Shown here piece after piece: positions 1 to 7,122 of a stretch of DNA of 20,512 nucleotides. Position 1 is the stretch's first letter, and the number at the start of each line of letters is the position of its first letter. The stretch is from DASVLX01 sp035552275 (GTDB lineage: Bacteria; Actinomycetota; Actinomycetes; Mycobacteriales; Pseudonocardiaceae). A model generated the notes under the pieces. The model had not been told where the DNA came from, ran no database searches, and was given only the letters and a program-made list of their open reading frames with translations. The translations under genes and the position numbers were made by a program. Location: assembly GCA_035552275.1 (NCBI GenBank), contig DASZLR010000133.1, forward strand, positions 1 to 20,512, in the 5' to 3' direction.

Positions 1-29
1 AAGTACGTGACTCCCCGACCTCGCGCCGG

Positions 30-188
30 TCAGTTGGTCGACTGCCGTTCCTCGGTGTGCTGGGTCGGCCCAGTGCGCGGGCCGAACCCACCACCGGTGC
101 CCGACTGCTCCTGCTGGGGCTGGCCCGGCTGGGGCGTGGGGTCCTCGGCCGGCTTAGCGCCGTTGGTCTTGTTCTGGGCGTCGTCCAT
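30..188 (-). CDS. Small hydrophilic Gln/Pro/Gly-rich protein, 52 aa
   Basis: A 52-codon frame starts at ATG (188-186) and stops at TGA (32-30). The start is preceded by a good Shine-Dalgarno sequence (GAGGAAGGGA on the minus strand, about 6 nt before ATG). The product begins MDDAQNKTNGAKPAEDPTPQ and has no hydrophobic segment. It is rich in Gln, Pro, Gly, Thr and Glu, so it is probably disordered and cytoplasmic. I do not recognise a family. Similar short disordered proteins are common in actinomycetes and often lack annotation. No partner is visible because the gene runs toward the window edge. The gene call rests on the SD sequence and start spacing, not on homology. Confidence 0.5.
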   Translation of the reverse strand: MDDAQNKTNGAKPAEDPTPQPGQPQQEQSGTGGGFGPRTGPTQHTEERQSTN

Positions 189-349
189 CGCAGTTCCCTT
201 CCTCGTTGTGCTGCCTCCCCGACATCACGCAGAGCGGACCGCTAGTCCGTCCAACGCCATCCATCGCCCGATGTGCACGAGTGAATGTGTGAAACAGGAG
301 TATGCGCTTCGGGAGCAGATACCGAACGACCAATTTTTTCCTCGCGATC

Positions 350-387
350 GCGGGTGGGAGGACGGCTCCCCTCGTCCTCCCACCCGC
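350..387. repeat. 15-bp perfect inverted repeat with 8-nt loop
   Basis: The arms GCGGGTGGGAGGACG (350-364) and CGTCCTCCCACCCGC (373-387) are exactly complementary around an 8-nt loop. A transcript in either direction would form a very stable hairpin. There is no T-run on either strand, so it is not a classical intrinsic terminator, although actinobacterial terminators often lack U-tails. No gene visibly ends here. Confidence 0.7.
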
Positions 388-432
388 ATCGCCGGTCGCG
401 CGCGCCGGTCGAGCCGGCCCACGCATTCGGGC

Positions 433-520
433 CCCTTCGCACCCCCAACCGGGCGAAGGGACTCGTCCCGCGGTGCCACGGCGCCGGCGGCCCTTGCCCG
501 ACCCCTCGTAGACGGGCAAG
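433..520. repeat. Two 8-bp stem/12-nt loop inverted repeats
   Basis: The first hairpin is CCCTTCGC (433-440) with GCGAAGGG (453-460). The second is CTTGCCCG (493-500) with CGGGCAAG (513-520). Both have perfect 8-bp stems and 12-nt loops that start with ACCCC, and they lie 32 nt apart. Together with the 350-387 hairpin they form a structured block of about 170 bp. The function is unknown; a structured leader or small RNA is possible. Confidence 0.5.
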
Positions 521-673
521 CGTCCGCGCGGTCCCCGCTCACCGTTGCTCCGCGGTTGTCCTCGGTGGCGAACGGTCGTCAAACAGTCACCGTGGATCAA
601 GAGCGGGACAGCCCGCCGCAGATACGTATGCCGGGTGAAAAATCTTCATCGTGGGCACCTTCCGGTCGACGCC

Positions 674-708
674 CGTTCAGGTGAACGCCGCTCTGCGCCG
701 TGTAAGGT
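674..708 (+). promoter_or_regulatory. Candidate promoter with palindrome for the DMT transporter gene
   Basis: A 14-bp palindrome CGTTCAGGTGAACG (674-687) is followed 15 bp later by a TANNNT-type -10 motif, TAAGGT (703-708), about 48 bp before the ATG at 757. The right half of the palindrome falls at the expected -35 position, so a repressor bound there could block the promoter. This is inference from spacing only. Confidence 0.3.
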
Positions 709-756
709 CTGCCGGGCAGGCCACGCGCGGCGACCGGGGTAGGAGTTCGGCTGGCC

Positions 757-1656
757 ATGTCCCTGTCCCTCGCGGTGTTCGCCGCGCTTGGCGCCTCGGC
801 CAGTTCGGCCGTCGCGAGTGCGCTGCTGCATCGCAGCGCCGTCGACGCGACCCGTGCGGAGACACAACGGGGCGGCACGGCCCACCCGCTGCTCGCCTTC
901 GCCCGCGCCACCGCGACGCACCGGCTGTGGCTGACCGCGGTGCTGATGCAGGCCACCGGTTTCCTGTTGCACGCGGTCGCGCTGCACGCCGGCCAGCTCG
1001 CCTTCGTGCAGCCGATGTTGGTGTGCGCGCTGCTGTTCGCGCTGCCGTTCAACCGGGTGCTGCTGGGCGAGCCGGTGACCGCCCGCGAGTTGTACTTGGC
1101 CGGCGCGCTGGTGGTCGGCCTGTGCGGATTTCTGTTCCTGGCCACGCCATCGCTGGACCCGCCGGTGAGCGCGAGCGCGGACCCCGGCCCGGCGACGGCG
1201 GCCGGGCTGATCGGCGTCATCGCGGTGGTGTGCTGTCTGATCGGCGCGGGTCGGCAGCGCAGCAGCCGGTCGGCGGCGCTGCTGGGCGCGGGCGCCGGCG
1301 TCGCGTTCGCCGGCCAGGCCGCGCTGCTCAAGGCGTGCACCGCGGTGTTCGCCCACCGGCCGGTGGACCTGCTGACCACCTGGCAGCTGTACGCGCTGAT
1401 CGTGGTCGGCCTGTCGGCGGTGGTGCTCAACCAACTCGCGTTCCGCGCCGGCCCGCTGTCGGCCAGCCTGCCGGTGAGCACCACGGTCAACCCGGTTCTC
1501 GGCGTGGTGCTGGGCGCCGCGGTCTACGACGAGAACCTGCGGCACACGACCGGAGCGATCATCGGCGAGCTGTGCTGCCTGGCCCTGCTCACCGTCTCCG
1601 CGCTGGCACTGACCAGGCTGACCTCGTCCAGCCGCGCCGCCCTGTCCGAAAACTAG
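757..1656 (+). CDS. DMT/EamA-type multi-spanning membrane transporter
   Basis: The 299-aa protein is almost entirely hydrophobic helices and fits the length and roughly ten-helix topology of the drug/metabolite transporter superfamily. The N-terminus MSLSLAVFAALGASASSAVA is a first membrane helix. A second half-repeat begins near residue 150 (TAAGLIGVIAVVCCLIGAG), and a conserved-looking VNPVLGVVLGAAVYDENL segment lies near residues 246-263, as in EamA domains. Substrate is not predictable from sequence. The ATG at 757 has GTAGGAG about 12 nt upstream, which is a long spacing. The gene converges on the crotonase gene and shares the palindromic CTAG (1653-1656) as stop codon. It appears monocistronic. 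The family call is good; efflux versus uptake is unknown. Confidence 0.8.
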   Translation: MSLSLAVFAALGASASSAVASALLHRSAVDATRAETQRGGTAHPLLAFARATATHRLWLTAVLMQATGFLLHAVALHAGQLAFVQPMLVCALLFALPFNRVLLGEPVTARELYLAGALVVGLCGFLFLATPSLDPPVSASADPGPATAAGLIGVIAVVCCLIGAGRQRSSRSAALLGAGAGVAFAGQAALLKACTAVFAHRPVDLLTTWQLYALIVVGLSAVVLNQLAFRAGPLSASLPVSTTVNPVLGVVLGAAVYDENLRHTTGAIIGELCCLALLTVSALALTRLTSSSRAALSEN

Positions 1657-2456
1657 TGTCCTGCGCCGAACTCGCCGTGCCGACCGGCGCCGTCGGCGAA
1701 CCGGCGCGCACCGGCCAGCGCGTCGGCGGCCAGCGAAGCCATGCCGTGCCGCCATTCGACCGCCAGCGCGTCCGATTCGGACAGTCCCTGTTGGTCCAAC
1801 ATGGACAGCCGGTCCTCGCGCAGACAGGTCTGCGGGAATCCGGCGATCTCGGCGGCCAACCGCTGCGCCGCCGTCCGCGCCTGTCCGGTCGGCACGATCC
1901 GGTTGGCCAGGCCCAGTGCGTGTGCCTCCGGCGCGGGCACCGGGCGTCCGGTGAGAATGAGATCCATCGCCGCGCTGGCGCCGATCAGCCGGGGCAGCCG
2001 CACCGTGCCGCCGTCGATCAGCGGCACGCCCCAGCGCCGGCAGAACACGCCGAACACCGCGTCCTCCTCGACCACCCGCAGGTCGCACCACAGCGCGAGT
2101 TCCAGGCCGCCGGCGACGGCGTAGCCGGACACCGCGGCGATCACCGGCTTGCCCAGCCGCAGCCGGGTCGGGCCCATCGGACCGGCACCGCTGGCAGTCG
2201 AGTCAGCGGGATCGGTGAGCTGATTGCCGTGCTCGGTGCCGACCGCGGCCAGGTCGGCCCCGGCGCAGAACGTGCCGCCCGCTCCGCACAGCACGGCGAC
2301 CGCCGCGTCCGGATCGGCGTCGAAGGCCCGGAACGCGTCCACCAAGGCGGCGGCGGTGGGGCCATCGACGGCATTGCGTTTCTCCGGCCGGTTGAGGATC
2401 ACCGTGGTGACCGGGCCGTCCCGTTCAACCAGGACCGATGCGGGCGAGTCAGACAC
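1653..2456 (-). CDS. Enoyl-CoA hydratase/isomerase (crotonase) family protein
   Basis: This 267-aa crotonase-fold protein acts on acyl-CoA thioesters in the cytoplasm. Visible family features are the N-terminal VILNRPEKRNAVD strand, the CoA/oxyanion loop GTFCAGADL (about 61-69), and the second oxyanion segment AVSGYAVAGGLELALWCD (about 108-125), with Glu119 matching catalytic Glu144 of rat enoyl-CoA hydratase. The position of the second catalytic glutamate (rat Glu164) reads Cys139 in FGVFCRRWGVPL. True hydration is therefore doubtful, and an isomerase or other crotonase reaction is possible. The start is GTG at 2456; the only SD-like GGAG is about 13 nt upstream, so the start is moderately sure. 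The gene lies downstream of the serine hydrolase on the same strand and could be cotranscribed across the tandem repeat. Confidence 0.85.
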   Translation of the reverse strand: MSDSPASVLVERDGPVTTVILNRPEKRNAVDGPTAAALVDAFRAFDADPDAAVAVLCGAGGTFCAGADLAAVGTEHGNQLTDPADSTASGAGPMGPTRLRLGKPVIAAVSGYAVAGGLELALWCDLRVVEEDAVFGVFCRRWGVPLIDGGTVRLPRLIGASAAMDLILTGRPVPAPEAHALGLANRIVPTGQARTAAQRLAAEIAGFPQTCLREDRLSMLDQQGLSESDALAVEWRHGMASLAADALAGARRFADGAGRHGEFGAGH

Positions 2457-2470
2457 GGACGAGCGTAACT

Positions 2471-2530
2471 CCGATCACCACAGCGCCGATCACTACCGCG
2501 CCGATCACTACCGGGCCAATCACCGCAGGG
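2471..2530. repeat. Four tandem 15-bp repeats
   Basis: Four successive 15-bp units read CCGATCACCACAGCG, CCGATCACTACCGCG, CCGATCACTACCGGG and CCAATCACCGCAGGG. They span the end of the serine hydrolase gene (stop 2522-2520) and the short gap before the crotonase start. On the minus strand one alternative frame through the repeat reads VIGAVVIGAVVIG, but no gene uses it convincingly. Confidence 0.75.
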
Positions 2531-3554
2531 CTGTTGGTCCCAGCGCCGTCAGCAGCGCGCCGACGGCGTTGTCGACCACCTGCCGGCCAGCCGCCCAGCC
2601 GATGCCGGTGTCCTGCTTGGACAGCACCGCGACCACGTACTGGTCCTGGGAGCCGAGCACACCGGTGCTGTGCAGCATCATCTGCGAGCCATAGATCATC
2701 CAGCCCTGCTTGGCCTTCACCGTGCCGGGCCGAGGCGGGTTCAGCAGGCCGAAAGCCTGGTCGAAGCCGTCCGCGCCGCTGTCCGCGGCATTGCCCAGCG
2801 CGGTCATCACCAGGTCGCGGTCGGCGGCGTTGAGCGAGGTCAGCGCGTACTGGTACACCGCGACCACGTCCCGCGCCGAGATCAGCGTCTCGCCCCACTG
2901 CGACGTGTCGTCGGGCAGTTGGGTGTTCTGTAGGTGCGCCAGCGAGATCAACTGGCTGATGGCGTCGGCGCCGTCGAACTGTTCCCACAGCGCGTCCATC
3001 GCGTTGTCGTCGGACCGGCTCAGCGCTCGCTGGATCAGGTCGGTGTCGTCGTCGTCCAGGGTGTCCTGGCCGGTCTCGACGTCGTGCAGCACGTCCACGA
3101 TGAGGAAGAGCTTGATGACCGACGCCGAGTAGAACTGGGTCGCGCCCTCCTGGCCCACGGACAGCGCGCCGGTAGTGCGGTCCAGGATCGCGACGCCGAG
3201 ATCGGTGTCGGAGGTGGCCCGCGCGTCGACGGCGGCGACCGCGGCCGGCGCGGCGGCCGGGTTGTCCGGCGGCTCTGTTGGGGTTGACGGGGTTGTGGTC
3301 GTGGTTGTCGTTGTTGTGGCGGTCGGGCTCGGTGTGTCGTTGAGCGGTCGTTGGACGGCGACCGGTTCGGCGGTGCCGGCCACCGCGCGGTCCTTGCCGT
3401 AGGCAATGGTGACCAGCGACACAACAGCCAGCACAACGAGCGCGACCGGAATGGCCGCGACCAACAGGTCACGGCCCGCGTGCCGGTGCGGCGGGCGGAT
3501 GCTCACGTTCTCAACACGCGGGCGCCGGCGGTGATGTTCCGTTCGAACCGGCAT
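2520..3554 (-). CDS. Membrane-anchored serine hydrolase, class A beta-lactamase/PBP fold
   Basis: The 344-aa protein has a basic N-terminus, one membrane helix (about residues 30-52), a Thr/Pro-rich linker (about 75-105, with a run of nine or more Thr) and an extracellular beta-lactamase-like domain. Family motifs are SxxK at Ser145-Val-Ile-Lys148, an SDN-like Ser181-Asp-Asp-Asn184, and a KTG-like box that reads KQG in VKAKQGWM. The fold belongs to the penicillin-recognising serine hydrolases; substrate and antibiotic activity cannot be inferred, and the KTG change and Thr linker resemble cell-wall-associated actinobacterial homologues more than secreted resistance enzymes. I chose ATG 3554, but its SD is weak; a GTG 16 codons downstream is an alternative. 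It diverges from the export operon. Confidence 0.8.
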   Translation of the reverse strand: MPVRTEHHRRRPRVENVSIRPPHRHAGRDLLVAAIPVALVVLAVVSLVTIAYGKDRAVAGTAEPVAVQRPLNDTPSPTATTTTTTTTTPSTPTEPPDNPAAAPAAVAAVDARATSDTDLGVAILDRTTGALSVGQEGATQFYSASVIKLFLIVDVLHDVETGQDTLDDDDTDLIQRALSRSDDNAMDALWEQFDGADAISQLISLAHLQNTQLPDDTSQWGETLISARDVVAVYQYALTSLNAADRDLVMTALGNAADSGADGFDQAFGLLNPPRPGTVKAKQGWMIYGSQMMLHSTGVLGSQDQYVVAVLSKQDTGIGWAAGRQVVDNAVGALLTALGPTALR

Positions 3555-3587
3555 TCTCAGCTGATTTCCGGAAAATGAAACGCCGAG

Positions 3588-3599
3588 TAACCGGGGTTA
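3588..3599. promoter_or_regulatory. Short inverted repeat TAACC-GG-GGTTA in divergent promoter region
   Basis: The 12-bp palindromic element TAACCGGGGTTA lies 34 bp upstream of the serine hydrolase start, between that gene and the export operon. It could be an operator. Further along, TTGACA (3718-3723) is the best -35-like hexamer for the export operon, but no convincing -10 follows at 17 bp. Confidence 0.25.
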
Positions 3600-3815
3600 A
3601 CGGAGAATCCGGGTTTTCGGTGACGAAAGCTGGGTGTGCTGCCAGGTTCGCGCAGCGTCAACAGGCTGGGTCAACCCATCGGTCACCGGCAGCCTGCCGG
3701 CCGGAGTTCCCAGCTTATTGACAGCAACTCGTCAGGAAACCTCAACGCTGGTGAACCAAGCTCTGCGGTGCGGATTTCCCGCGTCCGTTGGTCATGCAGA
3801 CAAAGAGGCTTGGTT

Positions 3816-5129
3816 GTGGTGTTGAGAGATCGCCTTCGGTTCACCAGACGGCGGGTGATCATCCTGGTACTGGCCGTGGTGATCGCCGCCGGAGCCGGAG
3901 TGGGCGCCTGGGCGGCGACCCGCCCGGCCGCGTCCTCCCCCGATCAGCTGGTGGCCGCAAGCACCCGGACCCTGCGCCAGACGGTGTCGTCCTCGGGCAC
4001 CATCGAGCCGGCGCAGCAGGCGAACCTGAGTTTCGCCGTGTCCGGCCAGGTGACGGCCGTGAATGTGGCCACCGGCCAGCAGGTCAGCTCCGGGCAGGCG
4101 TTGGCCACCGTCAACTCGGCGTCGCTGGCGGCGAGCGTGGCCCAGGCGCAGGCCAGCGTGTCCTCGGATCAGGCGAAGTTGTCCGCGGACCAGAGTTCCA
4201 GCGCGTCCTCGGCGCAGGTGACCGCGGACCAGGCGTCCGTCACGGCGGCGCAGAACCAGCTCACCGACGCGCAGAGCGCGTTGGCCGAGGCGACCCTGAC
4301 CGCGCCGTTCGCCGGCACGGTCGCGTCGGTCAACCTGACTGTCGGGCAGCCGGTGTCGGCCGGCGGCAGCGGGTCCGGCTCGTCCGGCAGTGGGTCGTCG
4401 GGTTCCGGATCGTCGGGCTCCGGTTCTGGTTCCGGCGGCTCCGGTTCGGGTTCCAGTGGCGCGGGCTCCAGCGGCTCCGGATCGTCGGGCAGCGGCTCGT
4501 CCGGCTCCGGGTCCTCGGCCAGTTCCTCGGCCAGCAGCGCACAAATCGTGGTGATCTCCACCGGCGCGAACGTGGTGAACGCGAGCGTCGACGACACCGA
4601 GGTCGGCCAGGTGAAATCCGGCGACCAGGCGGTCATCACGCCGGATGGCAGCAGCACTCCGGTGTACGGCACGGTCAGCTCGGTGGCCATGCTGGCCAGC
4701 AGTTCGTCGGTGCCGACGTACCCGGTGACCATCGCGGTCACCGGCAGCCCGGCCGGCCTGTTCCCCGGCGCCAGCGCGAGCGTGTCGATCATCGTCAAGC
4801 AACTCACCAACGCGCTGGTGGTGCCGACCACCGCGATCCACTACACCAACGGCGGGGCCGCGGTCTACGAGATCGCCAACGGCCAGCAGGTGTCCCATTC
4901 GATCACCACCGGCAGCACCGAGACCGGCTTCACCCAGGTGCTCAGCGGGCTTTCCGCCGGTGATCAGGTGGTCGTGCCGGTGGCCAAGTCCTCCGGCGGC
5001 AGCGGAACCGGTGGGACCGGCGGCGCCGGCCGGGGCGGAGGCGGCGGATTCGGCGGCTCGGGTGGCGGATTCGGCGGTGGCGGCGGGCTCGGTGGCGGCG
5101 GCGGCTTCCGCGGCGGGGCGGGCGGCTGA
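3816..5129 (+). CDS. MacA/HlyD-type efflux adaptor (membrane fusion) protein, first copy
   Basis: The protein is about 437 aa. A basic N-terminus is followed by one membrane helix (IILVLAVVIAAGAGVGAWAA, about 14-33). The first biotinyl-lipoyl half (SGQVTAVNVATGQQVSSGQ) is followed by a Gln/Ala/Ser coiled-coil hairpin and the second lipoyl half (APFAGTVASVNLTVGQPV). Beta-barrel and membrane-proximal domains follow. Two unusual segments are a Gly/Ser-only stretch of about 60 residues (about 183-241) right after the second lipoyl strand, and a Gly-rich C-terminus of about 45 residues. It should link the MacB-like permease to extracellular delivery. I place the start at GTG 3816, 7 nt after AAAGAGG (3802-3808); GTG 3819 is nearly as good. 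The frame is open upstream to 3636, but that part lacks adaptor features. Stop is 3 bp before the ATPase start. Confidence 0.85.
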   Translation: MVLRDRLRFTRRRVIILVLAVVIAAGAGVGAWAATRPAASSPDQLVAASTRTLRQTVSSSGTIEPAQQANLSFAVSGQVTAVNVATGQQVSSGQALATVNSASLAASVAQAQASVSSDQAKLSADQSSSASSAQVTADQASVTAAQNQLTDAQSALAEATLTAPFAGTVASVNLTVGQPVSAGGSGSGSSGSGSSGSGSSGSGSGSGGSGSGSSGAGSSGSGSSGSGSSGSGSSASSSASSAQIVVISTGANVVNASVDDTEVGQVKSGDQAVITPDGSSTPVYGTVSSVAMLASSSSVPTYPVTIAVTGSPAGLFPGASASVSIIVKQLTNALVVPTTAIHYTNGGAAVYEIANGQQVSHSITTGSTETGFTQVLSGLSAGDQVVVPVAKSSGGSGTGGTGGAGRGGGGGFGGSGGGFGGGGGLGGGGGFRGGAGG

Positions 5130-5132
5130 GCC

Positions 5133-5867
5133 ATGACCGTGCCGATCCACCACACCAGACCGGTTCCACCGTCCACTCCGAACCCGGTCATCGAGATCAC
5201 CGACGTGCGCAAGGTGTACAAGGCCGGATCGCTGGAAGTCGAGGCGCTGCGCGGCATCTCGCTGCGCATCGACGCCGGCGAGTACGTGGCGATCATGGGA
5301 CCGTCCGGCTCCGGCAAGTCCACTCTTATGCACATCCTGGGCTGCCTGGACGTGGCCACCTCGGGCAGTTACCGGCTGGCCGGCGAGAACGTCGGCGATC
5401 TGTCCGAAGTGGAGCTCGCCGAGATCCGCAACCGCCGGATCGGGTTCGTGTTCCAGCAGTTCAACCTGCTGGCCTCGCTGACCGCGTGGCGCAACGTGGA
5501 ACTGCCGCTGTGCTACGCCGGGATCCACCGGACCGAGCGCAAGGCCCGCGCGATCGAGGTGCTGACCAGGGTCGGCCTCGGCGACCGGGTGCAGCACCGG
5601 CCCGGCGAACTGTCCGGCGGCCAGCAGTCCCGGGTGGCGCTGGCCCGCGCGCTGGTCAACCAACCGGCGCTGATCCTGGCCGACGAGCCGACCGGCGCGC
5701 TGGACACGCACTCCACCAACGATGTGCTCAACGTGTTCGCCGACCTGCACGGCCAGGGCCACACCATCGTGCTGATCACGCACGAGGAGGACGTCGCCGC
5801 CCGCGCCGGGCGCACCATCCGGCTGCGCGACGGGCTGATCGAGTCGCCGAGCGGGGTGCTGGCATGA
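5133..5867 (+). CDS. MacB-type ABC transporter ATP-binding protein
   Basis: This 244-aa ATPase has every ABC motif: Walker A GPSGSGKS (56-63), a Q-loop in GFVFQQFNLL (about 104-113), signature LSGGQ (160-164), Walker B ILADEP (181-186) with catalytic Glu185, D-loop-like GALD, and switch His217 in LITHEED. The length and motif spacing match the LolD/MacB/FtsE-type subfamily, which works with four-helix permeases and uses ATP for mechanotransmission rather than classical import. The ATG at 5133 lies 3 bp after the adaptor stop, and the stop overlaps the permease start as ATGA, so the three genes are translationally coupled. The substrate is unknown. Confidence 0.93.
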   Translation: MTVPIHHTRPVPPSTPNPVIEITDVRKVYKAGSLEVEALRGISLRIDAGEYVAIMGPSGSGKSTLMHILGCLDVATSGSYRLAGENVGDLSEVELAEIRNRRIGFVFQQFNLLASLTAWRNVELPLCYAGIHRTERKARAIEVLTRVGLGDRVQHRPGELSGGQQSRVALARALVNQPALILADEPTGALDTHSTNDVLNVFADLHGQGHTIVLITHEEDVAARAGRTIRLRDGLIESPSGVLA

Positions 5868-7096
5868 ACTGGCTGGAAACGCTGCGCACCAGCGTGGATG
5901 CGATTCGGTCGCACCGGTTGCGGTCCGGGCTGACCATGCTTGGCATCCTGATCGGCATCGCGGCGGTGATCCTCACCGTCGGCCTCGGCCTGGGCGCGCA
6001 GGCTCAGGTCTCCGCCGAGATCAACTCGCTGGGCACCAACCTGCTGGTGATCTCGCCGGGCAGCACCACCAGCAGCAGCGGCGTGCGCGGCGGTTCCGGC
6101 TCCGCGTCCACGCTGACCGTCGCCGACGCCGACGCGCTCCAGTCGCCGGCGGTGGCGCCGGACGTGGCCGCGGTCGCGCCGAGCACCAGCCGGTCGGAGG
6201 CGCTGACCGCCGGCTCGACGAACTGGACCACCTCGGTGGTGGGCACCACGCCGAGCTGGCTGTCGGTGCGCGCCCGCACGGTGTCCGAGGGCCGGTTCCT
6301 CACCGACCAGGACGAGACCACCGACGCGGCGGTCACCGTGCTCGCGCCGACCACCGCACAGGAGCTGTTCGGGTTCGCCGATCCGGTGGGCCGCACGGTC
6401 ACCGTGAATGGCACGCCGTTCACCGTCGTCGGGGTGCTCGCCTCCGCCGGCGCGTCGTCCGCGCAGAACCAGGACGACCAGGCCGTGGTGCCGATCAGCA
6501 CCGCCGCCGACCGGCTTTTCGGTGGCAGCACAAGGACATCCGTGCAGTCGATCTACCTGGAGGCGACCTCGGCGGACACGCTGTCGGCCGCTTATCAGGA
6601 GGCGAACCAGGAACTGCTGAACACCCACCACATCAGCAATCCGACCAGCGCCGACTTCAGCATCGCCAGCCAGCAGTCGCTGCTGTCCACCGCGACCTCG
6701 GTGGACAAGACGCTGACCATCCTGCTCGGCGGGGTGGCGGCGATCTCGCTGCTGGTCGGCGGGATCGGGGTGATGAACATCATGCTGGTCTCGGTGACCG
6801 AGCGGATCCGGGAAATCGGCCTGCGCAAAGCGATCGGCGCCAGCCCGGCGGTGATCCGTCGACAGTTCCTGGTGGAAGCGTCGCTACTCGGGCTGGCCGG
6901 CGGGATTCTCGGCGCGGTGCTCGGCATCGTCGGCGCGATCGTGTTGCCGCACTTCATCTCCACGACCATCACGGTGTCGCCACTGGCCACCATCGGCTCG
7001 ATCGCCACCGCGATCTGCATCGGCATGGCGTTCGGCGTCTACCCGGCCACCCGGGCCGCCCGGCTCGCCCCGATCGACGCCCTCCGCAGCGAATGA
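5864..7096 (+). CDS. MacB-like ABC transporter permease (FtsX/MacB core domains)
   Basis: The ATG at 5864 overlaps the ATPase stop (ATGA) and gives 410 aa. Residues about 22-44 form TM1. A large extracytoplasmic MacB-core domain follows (about 46-280, including VVGTTPSWLSVRARTVSEGR and a DPVGRTVTVNGTPFTVVGVL strand pair). The C-terminal FtsX domain has three helices: LLGGVAAISLLVGGIGVMNIM, a middle helix after REIGLRKAIGA, and a last helix before the end APIDALRSE. The motif ERIREIGLRKAIGAS is the coupling region that contacts the ATPase. It presumably works as a homodimer with the ATPase and adaptor. The frame stays open upstream inside the ATPase gene, but the overlap start gives the family-length protein. 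Confidence 0.92.
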   Translation: MNWLETLRTSVDAIRSHRLRSGLTMLGILIGIAAVILTVGLGLGAQAQVSAEINSLGTNLLVISPGSTTSSSGVRGGSGSASTLTVADADALQSPAVAPDVAAVAPSTSRSEALTAGSTNWTTSVVGTTPSWLSVRARTVSEGRFLTDQDETTDAAVTVLAPTTAQELFGFADPVGRTVTVNGTPFTVVGVLASAGASSAQNQDDQAVVPISTAADRLFGGSTRTSVQSIYLEATSADTLSAAYQEANQELLNTHHISNPTSADFSIASQQSLLSTATSVDKTLTILLGGVAAISLLVGGIGVMNIMLVSVTERIREIGLRKAIGASPAVIRRQFLVEASLLGLAGGILGAVLGIVGAIVLPHFISTTITVSPLATIGSIATAICIGMAFGVYPATRAARLAPIDALRSE

Positions 7097-7122
7097 CCAA
7101 CGATCCACTTTGGAGTAGTGCT

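Larger units (their letters stand above)
189..756. other. Intergenic region, hairpin-rich, no convincing gene
   Basis: This 568-bp stretch separates the divergent 52-aa gene and the DMT transporter. Several overlapping frames are open on both strands, but they are Arg/Pro-rich in the way high-GC non-coding DNA produces and none has a good SD or recognisable motif. It holds three strong inverted repeats (350-387, 433-460, 493-520) and a promoter-like segment near 675-708. I see no tRNA or known RNA family. Confidence 0.6.

Noticed and set aside
646..2091. Long minus-strand open frame over the DMT transporter and the start of the crotonase region
   Set aside because: Antisense to a convincing transporter, Arg/Ala/Gly/Gln-rich with no motif; a shadow of high-GC coding DNA.
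2449..2988. Minus-strand frame ending in VIGAVVIGAVVIGVTLVRV as a C-terminal extension of the serine hydrolase
   Set aside because: It is in a different frame from the hydrolase, which has a natural end at 2520; the hydrophobic tail simply translates the 15-bp tandem repeat.
3656..3687. Repeated GTCAAC/GTCACC motifs upstream of the export operon as response-regulator sites
   Set aside because: Spacing (14 and 12 bp) is uneven and the motif is too short to call.
4363..4540. Repetitive GSG/SSG-coding stretch considered as a CRISPR or DNA repeat array
   Set aside because: It is in frame, encodes a linker, and repeats are only degenerate codon-level; no constant repeat or unique spacers.
3792..5783. 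663-codon minus-strand open frame over the first adaptor and the ATPase
   Set aside because: Antisense to genes with clear motifs and composed of repetitive Arg/Gly/Ala/His; coding shadow only.
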